A DNA stretch of 64,000 nt from Elymus sibiricus. Its lineage: Eukaryota; Streptophyta; Magnoliopsida; Poales; Poaceae. Below, piece by piece: positions 13,107 to 24,786 of the stretch. The notes beneath the pieces are model-generated. The model had not been told where the DNA came from. It saw nothing but the letters and a program-made list of their open reading frames with translations, and searched no databases. The DNA is taken from the NCBI GenBank assembly GCA_039707655.1, contig CM077673.1, positions 9,744,001 to 9,808,000 on the forward strand. The letters run 5' to 3'. Positions within the stretch are counted from its first letter, which is position 1, and each line of letters opens with the position of its first letter. A program made the position numbers and the translations under genes.

Positions 13107-13452
13107 AGATATATAATTTATCCATGGACCACGCCCAAACATGTTCGTGGACAGGATGCAGTAGCCGGTCATCTAACACCGTCCCTTAAATAAATGCCAA
13201 ATCCGGACAACGGAGATGGACAAAAAGGGCAAGGCACATAAGCTGTGAGGACATGTTATTCAACTAACAATGGGACAAGAGGATCTCCGCATGATATCCA
13301 TTGGATGGCAAAAGCTGGCAAAGGTGGTCGAGACATCGTGGCTCGGACATATACAGAAGGTTTGAGGGTCCGCTTTGAAAATACCCTATTTCGTGCTACA
13401 AGCAAGGTGGAATTTGTGGCAAACGGAAAGATTGCGAGCAAAATGAAGCTTC
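13107..13452. other. Unassigned sequence, no gene recognised
   Basis: Short ORFs on both strands here (for example 13245-13475 plus) have no recognisable domain. No repeat boundary was seen apart from the CACTA terminus that follows. Confidence 0.4.
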
Positions 13453-14237
13453 CACTACTAGGGAAATGCCTATAGGTAGAAGGTTAACATTAGCACCAGC
13501 TAAGGAACCCACGCTACTGTTAATTAGTCGTAGCTCGCGTACATAAATGGGGTAGGGAACGGTAGTAGCATTGGGTCCCCTGCTTGCACTGCAACTCACT
13601 ACTGGGAAAGGGCTTATAGGTGAACCCTAATTAGTGGCAGACGTCATATGCTACCCGCCACAGCTAATTTTGAAAACAAGTGCGGGTAACGAAAAGCACC
13701 TGCCACCGCTAAAGGCGTAACTGTGCAGGATGTCTCCGTTACCCGCCACAGGTATACCCTTCCGGACGGGGCTTGTTTGCGTAATCAAGCAATGATGAGC
13801 CCTACCTAGCGCCCGTCACAGGTAGTAGATGACCTGTCAATGCCGAGTGGTGACTGGCAACCGCCATTAGGTATCCTTGTCGGATGACTAGGTTTTGCAT
13901 AACATAGTTGGGGCGGGCGCTGCACACCGCTCGCCAGTGGTAGGTTACACTTCAGTGGCGAGCAGTTTTTATGCCCGGCACAAATCATTTTCCCCCACGG
14001 GGGTGTTGTCGATGTCACTTAACAGTGGGGGGCACGTATAGGCGCCCGCCAGTGATAAGATCGTGTAATGTTTGCTCGTTGTTTCAGTAGCTTCCCCTCC
14101 CGAATTTCTTCTTCCTCTCCAACAAGGCCCTCTTCTTCTTCCTCCTACTCCTCTCACCGCTGGTCATCCTAGCCGCTCCACTTTAGTCTTAATTATTGGA
14201 CCCAGTTCTCCATTACATACTTAGTTCGCGGTCCCAC
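13453..14237 (+). mobile_element. CACTA-type transposon end(s)
   Basis: A terminus CACTACTAGGGAAATGCC starts at 13453 and a second, CACTACTGGGAAAGGGC, at 13597; both continue into a cttataggtg/cctataggtag motif, the terminal signature of Triticeae CACTA elements. From 13615 to 14070 there are repeated cccgccac/gcccgcca motifs on both strands every 40-80 bp, which look like the subterminal repeats that bind CACTA transposase (family knowledge). No transposase ORF and no opposite terminus are seen; the Angela insertion at 14238 interrupts the region. Confidence 0.7.
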
Positions 14238-15383
14238 TGTTGGAAATATGCCCTAGAGGCAATAATAAATTGGTTATTATTATATTTCCTTGTTCATGAT
14301 AATCGTTTATTATCCATGCTATAATTGTATTGATTGGAAACTCAAATACATGTGTGGGTACATAGACAACACTGTGTCCCTAGTAAGCCTCTAGTTGACT
14401 AGCTCGTTGATCAAAAGATGGTGAAGGTTTCCTAGCCATGGACATGAGATGTCATTTGATAACGGGATCACATCATTAGGAGAATGATGTGATGGACAAG
14501 ACCCAAACTATAAACGTAGCATATGATCGTGTCAGTTTATTGCTATTGTTTTCTGCATGTCAAGTATCTGTTCCTATGACCATGAGATCATGCAACTCAC
14601 TGACACCAGAGGAATACCTTGTGTGTATCAAACGTCGCAACGTAACTGGGTGACTATAAAGATGCTCTACAGGTATCTCCGAGGGTGTCTGTTGGGTTGG
14701 CATGGATCAAGACTGGGATTTGTTACTCCGTGCGACGGAGAGGTATCTCAGGGCCCACTCGGTAATACAACATCACAATGAGCCTTGCAAGCAATGTGAC
14801 TAAAGTGTTAGCCACGAGATCTTGTATTACGGAACGAGTAAAGAGACTTGTCGGTAACGAGATTGAACTAGGTATAGAGATACCGACGATCGAATCTCGG
14901 GCAAGTAACATACCGAAGAACAAAGGGAACAGCATACGGGATTAACTGAATCCTTGACATAGAGGTTCAAACGATAAAGATCTTCGTAGAATATGTAGGA
15001 GCCAATATGGGCATCCAGGTCCCGCTATTGGTTATTGACCGTAGAGGTGTCTCGGTCATGTCTACATAGTTCTCGAACCCGCAGGGTCTACACACTTAAC
15101 GTTTGGTGACGATTAGTATAGTTGAGTTATTTTGTTGGTGACCGAAAGTTTTTTCGGAGTCCCGGATAAGATCCCGGATATGACGAGGATCTCCGGAATA
15201 GTCTGGAGGTAAAGATTGATATATGTGATAATAGTGTTTTGATCTCCGGAAGGGTTCCGGAATTCGCCGGAAGAAGTTTCGGATGTTTACCGAAGTGTTC
15301 GGGTGCGAGAACACTTTATATGGGCCAAGGGATAAAAGCCCACGAGGTATTGGAAAGTGCAAAAGTAGTTTTGCTGCCGCGTA

Positions 15384-15515
15384 AGCGGTACTACCGCTTG
15401 TGTGAAGCGGTACTACCGCCCGAGCGGTACTACCGCTTGTGTGAAGCGGTACTACCGCCCAAGCGGTACTACCGCTTGTTTGAAGCGGTACTACCGCTTG
15501 TGCGCGGTACTGCAG
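15384..15515. repeat. Tandem palindromic GCGGTACTACCGC units in the 5' LTR
   Basis: About seven copies of the near-palindrome GCGGTACTACCGC, spaced by ttgtgtgaa or cc(c/a)a, lie in the LTR upstream of the TATA box. The same block is at 22543-22674 in the 3' LTR with one substitution. It can fold into hairpins on either strand; a role in LTR control is only conjecture. Confidence 0.85.
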
Positions 15516-15618
15516 GGATCCGAGTTGGACTCTTTCCCTGCGGGCCAAACCGACCTTGTGCGGGCAAAACCGACCTGGAGGAGGCTTTTACTCCAAGTTT
15601 AGACCCCAAGGCTCAACA

Positions 15619-15628
15619 TATAAATAGA
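15619..15628 (+). promoter_or_regulatory. LTR TATA box
   Basis: TATAAATAGA in the 5' LTR, followed by a purine-rich stretch; the copy in the 3' LTR is at 22778-22787. Its position about 460 bp before the LTR end fits the core promoter for the genomic transcript. Confidence 0.7.
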
Positions 15629-16082
15629 GGGGCAGGGCTAGCACACGGGATACATTAGATTGCCCCAAGCCGTGTGCCGGCAACCTCTAGTTCCTCCTAC
15701 GTCATAATTTCAGTAGTGCTTAGGCGAAGCCCTGCTGAAATAGTTCCTCACCAACATCACCATGCCGTCGTGCTGCTGGAACTCTTCTTCTTCTCCGCTC
15801 CCTCTTGCTGGATCAAGAAGGCGGAGATCGTCATCAAGCCGTACGTGTGTTGAACGCGGAGGTGCCGTCCGTTCGGCGCAGGATCGTGCTTGGATCGAGG
15901 GACGACTTGCGATTTGGATCGCGGAGACGTTCGACTACATCAACCGCGTTTCTTAACGCTTCCGCTTAGCGATCTACAAGGGTATGTAGATTCACTCTCC
16001 CTCTCGTAGATGCTCATCACCATGGATAGATCTTGTGTGTGCGTAGGAAAATTTTTGTTTCCCATGCAACGTTCCCCAACAG

Positions 16083-16094
16083 TGGCATCTGAGC
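16083..16094 (+). other. Angela primer-binding site
   Basis: tggcatctgagc directly after the 5' LTR, two mismatches from the initiator-Met tRNA complement TGGTATCAGAGC used by copia elements. Confidence 0.7.
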
Positions 16095-17361
16095 TAGGTC
16101 TATGCGTAGATGAGATCTCGAGTAGAACACAAACGAGTTGTGGGCGTGGGTGTATACATATTGCTTGCCGTTACTAGTTGATACTTGATTCGGCGGTATT
16201 GTGAGATGAAGCTGCCCGGACCGACATTACGCGTACGCTTACGCGAGACAGGTTCCTTCAACTGACATGTAACTTCGTTGCATAAAGATGGCTAGCGGGT
16301 GTCTGTCTCTCTCACTTTAGTTGAATCAATTTCAATGAAGAGGGTTCTTTTAGAAGATCAAAAAGCAATCACTACACCACGTTGTGGTTTTGCGTAGGTA
16401 AGAACGGTTCTTGCAAACCCGTAGCAGCCACGTAAAATTTGCAACAACAATTAGAGGACGTCTAACTTGTTTTTGCAGGGTATGTTGTGATGTGATATGG
16501 CCAATTTCATGATGAGATATATGTGATGTATGAGATGATCATGTGTTGTATAGAATATCACGACTTGCATGTCGATGAGTACGGCAACTGGCAGGAGCCA
16601 TAGAGTTGTCTTTAATTATTGTATGACCTGCGTGTCAATCATTAAGCGCTATGTAATTCTTTACTTTATCGCTAAACGTTAGCAATAGTCGTGGAAGCAA
16701 TAGTCGGCGCGACAACCTCATGGCGACACGTTGATGGAGATCAAGATGATGGAGATCATGGTGTCATGCCGGTGACGATGGAGATCATGCCGGTGCTTTG
16801 GAGATGGAGATCAAAAGCACGAGTTCATGGCCATATCATGTCACTTATGATTTGCATGTGATGTTAATCCTTTTATGCATCTTATTTTGCTTAGGACGAC
16901 GGTAGCATTATAAGGTGATCCCTCACTTAAATTTCAAGATAAATTGTGTTCTCCCCGAGTGTGCACCGTTGCGAAAGTTCGTCGTTTCGAGACACGCCGT
17001 GATGATCGGGTGTGATAGACTCTACGTTCACATACAACGGGTGCAAGCCAGTGTTGCACATGCGGAACACTCGGGTTAAACTTGACGAGCCTAGCATGTA
17101 CAGACATGGCCTCGGAACACAAGAGACCGAAAGGTCGAACATCAGTCATATAGTAGATATGATCAACATGAAGATGTTCACCATTGAAACCACCTCAACT
17201 CACGTGATGATCGGACTTGAGTTGGTGGATTTGGATCATGTTACACTCGAATGACCGGAGGGATGTCTATTTGAGTGGGAGTTTTTAAGTAATATGATTA
17301 ACTAAACTCATTATCTTGAACAATAGTCTAAGTTGTCTTTGCAATATTTATGTTGTAGATC

Positions 17362-18144
17362 ATGGCTCGCGCAGTAGCACCCCTGAATTTTAATGCGTTC
17401 CTAGAGAAAGCTAAATTGAAAGATGATGGAAGTAACTTTGTGGACTGGGCCCGTAATCTAAGGATTATCCTTACGGCTTCCCAGAAGGCTTATGTCCTTG
17501 ATGCACCGCTTGGTGATCCACCCGCTCTAGTTGAGTCTCTAGACGTTGTGAATGCCTGGCAAGCTCGTTCTAAAGATTACTCAATAGTTCAATGTGCAAT
17601 ATTGTATGGCTTAGAACCGGGACTTCAAAGACGTTTTGAACGTCATGGAGCATATGAGATGTTCCAGGAGTTGAAGTTTATCTTTCAGAAGAATGCCCGG
17701 ATCGAGAGATATGAAATCTCCGATAAGTTCTATGCTTGCAAGATGGAGGAGAACGGGTCTATCAGTGATCACGTGCTCGGAATGTCTGGGTACTCCACCC
17801 GTCTGGCTGAATTGGGGATGCCCCTTCCGCCAGAGGCTATCACTGACAGAGTTCTTCAATCATTGCCACCTAGCTACAAGAGCTTCGTGTTGAACTATAA
17901 CATGCACGGGATGAACAAGTCAGTCGCCGAGCTGTTTGCGATGCTGAAAGCCGCTGAGTCTGAAATTCAGAAGGAGCATCAAGTGTTGATGGTCAATAAA
18001 ACCACTAGTTTCAAGAAAAATGGCAAGGGTAAGAAGGGTAACTCCAAGAAGAGTGGCAAAGCAGTTGCTCCTCTCGTGAAGAAACCCAAGGCTGGACCCA
18101 AACCAGAAACTGTGTGCTTTCATTGCAAGGGAACTGGACACTAG
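17362..18144 (+). pseudogene. Angela gag, stopped in the zinc knuckle
   Basis: A 260-residue reading frame encoding the copia Gag (UBN2-type) protein starts MARAVAPLNFNAF. It has the conserved YxxYKxFV-like helical region (LPPSYKSFVLNY near residue 175), a basic lysine-rich tract (about residues 215-245) and the first half of a CCHC zinc knuckle (CFHCKGTGH). The codon right after that His, at 18142-18144, is TAG, where copia knuckles normally have an aromatic residue (Trp), and the remaining knuckle residues follow in the same frame. Gag made from this copy would lack an intact RNA-binding knuckle and no Gag-Pol could be made without readthrough. The leader from 16082 to 17361 holds no other ORF of note. 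Confidence 0.92.
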
Positions 18145-18490
18145 AAGCGGAACTGCCCCAAGTATTTGGCTGACAAGAAGGCGGCCAACAACAAACAAGG
18201 TATATATGATATACATGTTATTGATGTGTACCTTACCAACTCTCGTTGTAGTGCCTGGGTATTTGATACCGGTGCGGTTGCTCATATTTGCAACTCAAAA
18301 CAGGAACTGCGGAATAGACGGAGGCTGGCAAAGGACGAAGTGACGATACGCGTGGGAAATGGTTCCAAGGTTGATGTGATCGCCGTCGGCACGCTCGCTC
18401 TTCGACTACCATCGGGATTAGTGATGAACCTGAATAATTGTTACTTAGTGCCTGCGTTAAGCATGAAACATTATATCTGGATCTTGTTTA
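18145..18490 (+). pseudogene. Angela aspartic protease segment, same frame as gag then frameshifted
   Basis: Downstream of the TAG the gag frame stays open to 18513 and encodes the copia protease, with the active-site triad in WVFDTGAVAHIC and a RVGNGS motif further on. At 18466-18468 a run of three A shifts the frame by one relative to the following polyprotein, so the last residues before 18513 are out of frame and the frame for integrase and reverse transcriptase picks up before 18491. Confidence 0.88.
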
Positions 18491-21346
18491 TTGCGAGACG
18501 GTTACTCATTTAAATCAGAGAATAATGGTTGTTCTATTTATATGAGTAATATCTTTTATGGTCATGCACCCAATGTGAGGGGTTTATTCTTATTGAATCT
18601 CGATAGTAATGATACACATGTTCATAACATTGATGCCAAAAGATGTAGAATTAATAATGATAATACCACTTTCTTGTGGCACTGCCGTTTAGGTCATATT
18701 GGCGTAAAACGCATGAGGAAGCTCCATGCTGATGGACTTTTGGAGTCACTTGATTTTGAATCACTTGACACATGTGAGCCATGCCTCATGGGCAAGATGA
18801 CTAAAACGCCGTTCTCTGGAATAATGGAACGGGCAAGTGACTTATTGGAAATCATACATACTGATGTGTGCGGTCCGATGAGCATTGAGGCGCGCGGTGG
18901 TTATCGTTACTTTCTCACCTTCACTGATGACTTAAGTAGATATGGGTATATTTACTTAATGAAACACAAGTCTGAAACATTTGAAAAGTTCGAACAATTT
19001 CAGAGTGAAGTTGAGAATCATCGTAACAAGAAGATTAAATTCCTACGATCTGATCGAGGAGGAGAATATCTGAGTTATGAGTTTGGCAGTCACTTAAGAC
19101 AATGTGGAATTGTTTCACAACTAACACCGCCTGGAACACCACAGCGTAATGGTGTGTCCGAACGTCGTAATCGAACCTTATTGGATATGGTGCGATCTAT
19201 GATGTCTCTTGCCGATTTGCCACTATCGTTTTGGGGTTATGCATTAGAGACAGCTGCATTCACTTTAAATAGGGCACCATCGAAATCCGTTGAGACGACG
19301 CCATATGAACTTTGGTTTGGCAAGAAGCCAAAGCTGTCGTTTCTTAAAGTTTGGGGATGTGATGCTTATGTCAAAAAGCTTCAGCCTGAAAAGCTGGAAC
19401 CCAAAGCAGAGAAATGCGTCTTCATAGGATACCCAAAAGAGACAGTTGGGTATACCTTCTACCTCAGATCCGAAGGCAAAGTGTTTGTCGCTAAAAACGG
19501 AACGTTTCTTGAGAAAGAGTTTCTCTCGAAAGAATTGAGTGGGAGGAAGATAGAACTTGATGAGGTTGTTGAACCTTTACTTCAACCTGAGAGTAGCGCA
19601 GCACAGAAAGATGTTTCTGTAGAGCCTACATCAGCTGAAGAGGAAGTTAATGATGATGATCATGAAGCTTTGGATCAAGTTGCTATCGAACCTCGTAGGT
19701 CGACAAGGACGCGTACTGCTCCTGAGTGGTACGGCAACCCTGTTTTAGAAGTCATGTTGTTGGACAACGATGAACCTACGAGCTATGGAGAAGCGATGAT
19801 GGGCCCGGATTCCGAGAAGTGGTTAGAGGCCATGAAATCCGAGATGGGATCCATGTATGAAAACAAAGTATGGACTTTGGAAGTATTACCTGAAGGGCGT
19901 AAGGCCATTCAGAACAAATGGATCTTTAAGAGGAAGACGGACGCAGACGGTAATGTCACCGTCTACAAAGCTCGACTTGTGGCAAAGGGTTTTTCACAAG
20001 TTCAAGGAGTTGACTACGATGAGACCTTCTCACCCGTAGCGATGCTTAAGTCCGTCAGAATCATGTTAGCAATAGCTGCCTTTTTCGATTATGAAATTTG
20101 GCAGATGGATGTCAAAACAGCGTTCCTTAACGGTTTCCTTAAGGAAGAGTTGTATATGATGCAACCAGAAGGTTTTGTCGATTCAGAGAATGCTGACAAA
20201 GTTTGCAAACTCCAGCGATCCATTTATGGACTGGTGCAAGCATCTCGGAGTTGGAATCTTCGCTTTGATGAGGTGATCAAAGCGTTCGAGTTTATACAAG
20301 TTTACGGAGAAGCTTGTATTTACAAGAAAGTGAGTGGGAGCTCTATAGCGTTTCTAATATTATATGTGGATGACATATTGCTGATTGGAAACAATATAGA
20401 AATGTTGGAAAGCGTGAAGGAATATTTGAACAAGAGTTTTTCAATGAAGGACCTAGGAGAAGCTGCTTTCATATTAGGCATCAAGATCTATAGAGATAGA
20501 TCAAGACGCTTAATAGGACTTTCACAAAGCACATACCTTGATAAGATTTTGAAGAAGTTCAAAATGGATCAGTCCAAGAAGGGGTTCTTGCCTGTTTTGC
20601 AAGGTGTGAAGTTGAGTAAGACTCAATGCCCAGTGACTGCAGAAGATAGAGAAAAGATGAGTGTCATCCCCTATGCTTCAGCCATAGGCTCTATTATGTA
20701 TGCAATGCTGTGCACAAGACCCGATGTCAGCCTTGCCATAAGTATGGTCGGAAGGTTTCAAAGTGATCCAGGAATGGAACACTGGACGGCGGTCAAGAAT
20801 ATCCTGAAGTACCTGAAAAGGACTAAGGACATGTTTCTCGTTTATGGAGGTGATCAAGAGCTCGTCGTAAAGGGTTACGTCGATGCAAGCTTTGACACTG
20901 ATCCGGATGACTCTAAGTCTCAAACCGGATACGTATTTATTCTTAATGGGGGTGCGGTTAGCTGGTGCAGTTCCAAGCAAAGCGTGGTAGCTGATTCTAC
21001 ATGCGAAGCGGAGTACATCGCAGCCTCGGAGGCGGCGAAGGAAGGTGTCTGGATGAAGGAGTTCATGACAGATCTTGGAGTAGTGCCTAGTGCGCTTAAC
21101 CCAATGACTCTGTTTTGTGATAACACTGGTGCCATTGCTCTAGCCAAGGAACCAAGATTTCACAAGAGGACCAGACACATAAAGCGACGCTTCAATTCCA
21201 TCCGCGATTACATCAAGGAGGACGACATAAATATTTGCAAAGTACACACGGATCTGAATGTTGCAGATCCGATGACTAAACCTCTTCCAAGGGCTAAACA
21301 TGAACAACACCAGAACTGTATGGGTGTTCGATTCATTACAATGTAA
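18491..21346 (+). pseudogene. Angela pol: integrase, reverse transcriptase, RNase H
   Basis: A 951-codon open frame. In order: GAG-pre-integrase HHCC zinc region (CRLGHIGVKRM..CEPCLMGK, about residues 65-102); integrase core with HTDVCGP, RSDRGGEY and SERRNRTLL supplying D, D and E; reverse transcriptase with QMDVKTAFLNG and the YVDD box (LYVDDILLIG, about residue 625); and RNase H with DASFDTDPDD, SWCSSKQ and STCEAEYIAASEA, ending in the DPMTKPLPRAKH tail. This is intact along its length but is cut off from gag-protease by the upstream frameshift. The first Met is internal to the polyprotein, not a real start. Confidence 0.95.
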
Positions 21347-21385
21347 ATCACATAGTGATGTGAACTAGATTATTGACTCTAGTGC

Positions 21386-21396
21386 AAGTGGGAGAC
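21386..21396 (+). other. Angela polypurine tract
   Basis: aagtgggagac immediately before the 3' LTR, the plus-strand primer site of copia elements. Confidence 0.75.
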
Positions 21397-23240
21397 TGTT
21401 GGAAATATGCCCTAGAGGCAATAATAAATTGGTTATTATTATATTTCCTTGTTCATGATAATCGTTTATTATCCATGCTATAATTGTATTGATTGGAAAC
21501 TCAAATACATGTGTGGGTACATAGACAACACTGTGTCCCTAGTAAGCCTCTAGTTGACTAGCTCGTTGATCAAAAGATGGTGAAGGTTTCCTAGCCATGG
21601 ACATGAGATGTCATTTGATAACGGGATCACATCATTAGGAGAATGATGTGATGGACAAGACCCAAACTATAAACGTAGCATATGATCGTGTCAGTTTATT
21701 GCTATTGTTTTCTGCATGTCAAGTATCTGTTCCTATGACCATGAGATCATGCAACTCACTGACACCAGAGGAATACCTTGTGTGTATCAAACGTCGCAAC
21801 GTAACTGGGTGACTATAAAGATGCTCTACAGGTATCTCCAAGGGTGTCTGTTGGGTTGGCATGTATCAAGACTGGGATTTGTTACTCCGTGCGACGGAGA
21901 GGTATCTCAGGGCCCACTCGGTAATACAACATCACAATGAGCCTTGCAAGCAATGTGACTAAAGTGTTAGCCACGAGATCTTGTATTACGGAACGAGTAA
22001 AGAGACTTGTCGGTAACGAGATTGAACTAGGTATAGAGATACCGACGATCGAATCTCGGGCAAGTAACATACCGAAGAACAAAGGGAACAGCATACGGGA
22101 TTAACTGAATCCTTGACATAGAGGTTCAAACGATAAAGATCTTCGTAGAATATGTAGGAGCCAATATGGGCATCCAGGTCCCGCTATTGGTTATTGACCG
22201 TAGAGGTGTCTCGGTCATGTCTACATAGTTCTCGAACCCGCAGGGTCTACACACTTAACGTTTGGTGACGATTAGTATAGTTGAGTTATTTTGTTGGTGA
22301 CCGAAAGTTTTTTCGGAGTCCCGGATAAGATCCCGGATATGACGAGGATCTCCGGAATAGTCTGGAGGTAAAGATTGATATATGTGATAATAGTGTTTTG
22401 ATCTCCGGAAGGGTTCCGGAATTCGCCGGAAGAAGTTTCGGATGTTTACCGAAGTGTTCGGGTGCGAGAACACTTTATATGGGCCAAGGGATAAAAGCCC
22501 ACGAGGTATTGGAAAGTGCAAAAGTAGTTTTGCTGCCGCGTAAGCGGTACTACCGCTTGTGTGAAGCGGTACTACCGCCCGAGCGGTACTACCGCTTGTG
22601 TGAAGCGGTACTACCGCCCAAGCGGTACTACCGTTTGTTTGAAGCGGTACTACCGCTTGTGCGCGGTACTGCAGGGATCCGAGTTGGACTCTTTCCCTGC
22701 GAGCCAAACCGACCTTGTGCGGGCAAAACCGACCTGGAGGAGGCTTTTACTCCAAGTTTAGACCCCAAGGCTCAACATATAAATAGAGGGGCAGGGCTAG
22801 CACACGGGATACATTAGATTGCCCCAAGCCGTGTGCCGGCAACCTCTAGTTCCTCCTACGTCATAATTTCAGTAGTGCTTAGGCGAAGCCCTGCTGAAAT
22901 AGTTCCTCACCAACATCACCACGCCGTCGTGCTGCTGGAACTCTTCTTCTTCTCCGCTCCCTCTTGCTGGATCAAGAAGGCGGAGATCGTCATCAAGCCG
23001 TACGTGTGTTGAACGCGGAGGTGTCGTCCGTTCGGCGCTGGATCGTGCTTGGATCGAGGGACGACTTGCGATTTGGATCGCGGAGACGTTCGACTACATC
23101 AACCGCGTTTCTTAACGCTTCCGCTTAGCGATCTACAAGGGTATGTAGATTCACTCTCCCTCTCGTAGATGCTCATCACCATGGATAGATCTTGTGTGTG
23201 CGTAGGAAAATTTTTGTTTCCCATGCAACGTTCCCCAACA
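21397..23240 (+). repeat. Angela 3' LTR
   Basis: 1,844 bp; about seven substitutions relative to the 5' LTR and no indels. Confidence 0.97.
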
Positions 23241-23524
23241 CCCACATGCATCCACCCTAATTAATTAGCATTCGTGGACCCATCACCCTCTCTAACCCTC
23301 ACCACCACATCTCTGTCTTCTTGATTTCATCCGATCGATCGGACACGACATCGGAGAGAGACGAGCGAGACACGTTATGTGAGAATTCTTTTCTTAATTG
23401 TAGCTCTGTCTATATGTTTAAATCCAGTTAATGCCGTGAAAATAGCAAATCGGCTCAAAAAGCTGTAATTTTTAGCACCGGGCTTCCTAGCTAGGTGGCC
23501 CACAAATCTGGATGTAAGTTTTAT
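23241..23524. other. Unassigned sequence between Angela and a LINE
   Basis: Begins with the second CCCAC target duplication, so it continues what was next to 14237 before the Angela insertion. No ORF or repeat terminus recognised. Confidence 0.4.
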
Positions 23525-24250
23525 TATTTCTGTTTTTTTTTAAAAAAAAAACCGAACTTTATTCATTGGAAATAATAGATACATCGTTTATGAGGATTGG
23601 TACAATTTCGTTGTGTGGCTCCTCAAACCAATCAGAGATGAAAGAAAATCTAGCCAAATTAGCAAGTACATGAGCGACATTATTTTGCTTTCCTATTACA
23701 ATGCTCAAATCTAGACAAAGGAAAATCACAAGCTAAATGAAAACAATCGTCAAAAATTGCCGTAGCAGTCCCCGATGATCGTCCTCCGTCGTTCATAGTT
23801 TGGATCACCTCCATATTGTCCGAGTTAATGATTATGCGGTTGCAACCCGCTCTTTGCGCCAAAGATATACCGAATTTTAGGGCCAGAGCTTCCGCCATCA
23901 CCACATCCGAACACCATTCAATCTTACCGTTTCCCCCCGCGATAAACCTTCCGTTGTGGTCTCTAAGTACCGTCCCCCATCGTATCCCTGAGCAAGTCAT
24001 GGTCAAAAGAAGCATCAATGTTAAGTTTAACAAAACCTTTTGGAGGAAAAGTCCATCCTCCTTTTTTCACGGAAGCCCTTGGGTTGTATGCATTTATGAA
24101 ATTTGTGGTAATAGCACGTATCCACATCGAGATTTGTTGTACGTCCTGAGTAACCTCGTCATGTACCAGTTTTCGTCTTTCCCACCACAAGTACCAAGCT
24201 GAAATAGCAATCATATCACGAACTGTTGTAATTGAAGATGGACAGATTGA
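23525..24250 (-). pseudogene. LINE 3' fragment with RNase H domain
   Basis: The minus strand encodes the C-terminal part of a plant non-LTR element: a WYLWWERRKLVHDE segment, then an RNase H (RVT_3-type) domain with NIDASF, AEALALKFG and NSDNMEVIQ motifs. The domain is split between two frames (24214-23963 and 24033-23680), so there is a frameshift near 23970-24010. The 3' end reads aataaagttcgg followed by an A/T homopolymer run (23538-23560), as expected of a retroposed LINE tail. The piece is 5'-truncated around 24235-24250. Confidence 0.8.
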
Positions 24251-24337
24251 AGCGGTGGCGGGCGTGGTAGGTGGGGTCCCAGAGGTTGCCTCTGCCTCCG
24301 CAGGCGAGCTGCAGGTAGGTGGAAAGCAAAACGTTCT

Positions 24338-24360
24338 TATATTTTGGGACGGATAGAGTA
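24338..24360. mobile_element. Stowaway MITE end
   Basis: ttatattttgggacggatag matches one Stowaway terminus; the other end is missing. Confidence 0.45.
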
Positions 24361-24786
24361 CATATAAAGTACAACACTATTACTTGTAAATGAAGATAAT
24401 CTACAGCTTTCTCAATGTCAAAAACTATATAAAAAAGGCACTTGATTCTACTCACAAAAACCACATAGTTAATGGTAACTCTGCCCACACATGCAGCACG
24501 TCTTCCAATATTTCATTCAGTACTTTGCTTGCAACATTTCACTCAAACCAAATGTTGCATGTTCTACGGGGTCTAAGTGCTGCTAGTACCCAAATTTAAC
24601 TGCACAGTACAAGCATGCATTTCACTCATCGATCATACACATGATCCCCAGGATATCACATCATACTTTGCTTGCTGCATACACACGGATCATGCTCGGT
24701 AATTCGGTATATCATATCAATCAGACTCGCTCCTCTCCCTCCGGTGGTCGATCGCTGTGTGTAGGTGTTACTTGAGTTAGTTTCCC

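Larger units (their letters stand above)
14238..16081 (+). repeat. Angela 5' LTR
   Basis: TGTTGG..CCAACA ends; same length as the 3' LTR. Contains a TATA box and the GCGGTACTACCGC tandem region. ORFs called on both strands inside it are shadows repeated identically in the other LTR. Confidence 0.97.
14238..23240 (+). mobile_element. Angela/BARE-type copia retrotransposon, full length
   Basis: 9,003 bp with two 1,844-bp LTRs, flanked by the 5-bp target duplication CCCAC (14233-14237 and 23241-23245). The LTR start TGTTGGAAATATGCCCTAG is the hallmark of the Angela/BARE/WIS group. Between the LTRs are a degenerate primer-binding site, a ~1.3-kb leader, gag, protease, integrase, reverse transcriptase and RNase H in copia order, and a polypurine tract. 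The two LTRs differ at about seven positions (0.4%), so insertion is recent; at 1.3e-8 substitutions per site per year that is roughly 0.15 million years. Despite this the coding region carries a nonsense codon and a frameshift. Confidence 0.97.

Noticed and set aside
15096..15658. 150- and 139-codon ORFs, repeated at 22255-22817
   Set aside because: They lie in both Angela LTRs and come from the palindromic tandem block.
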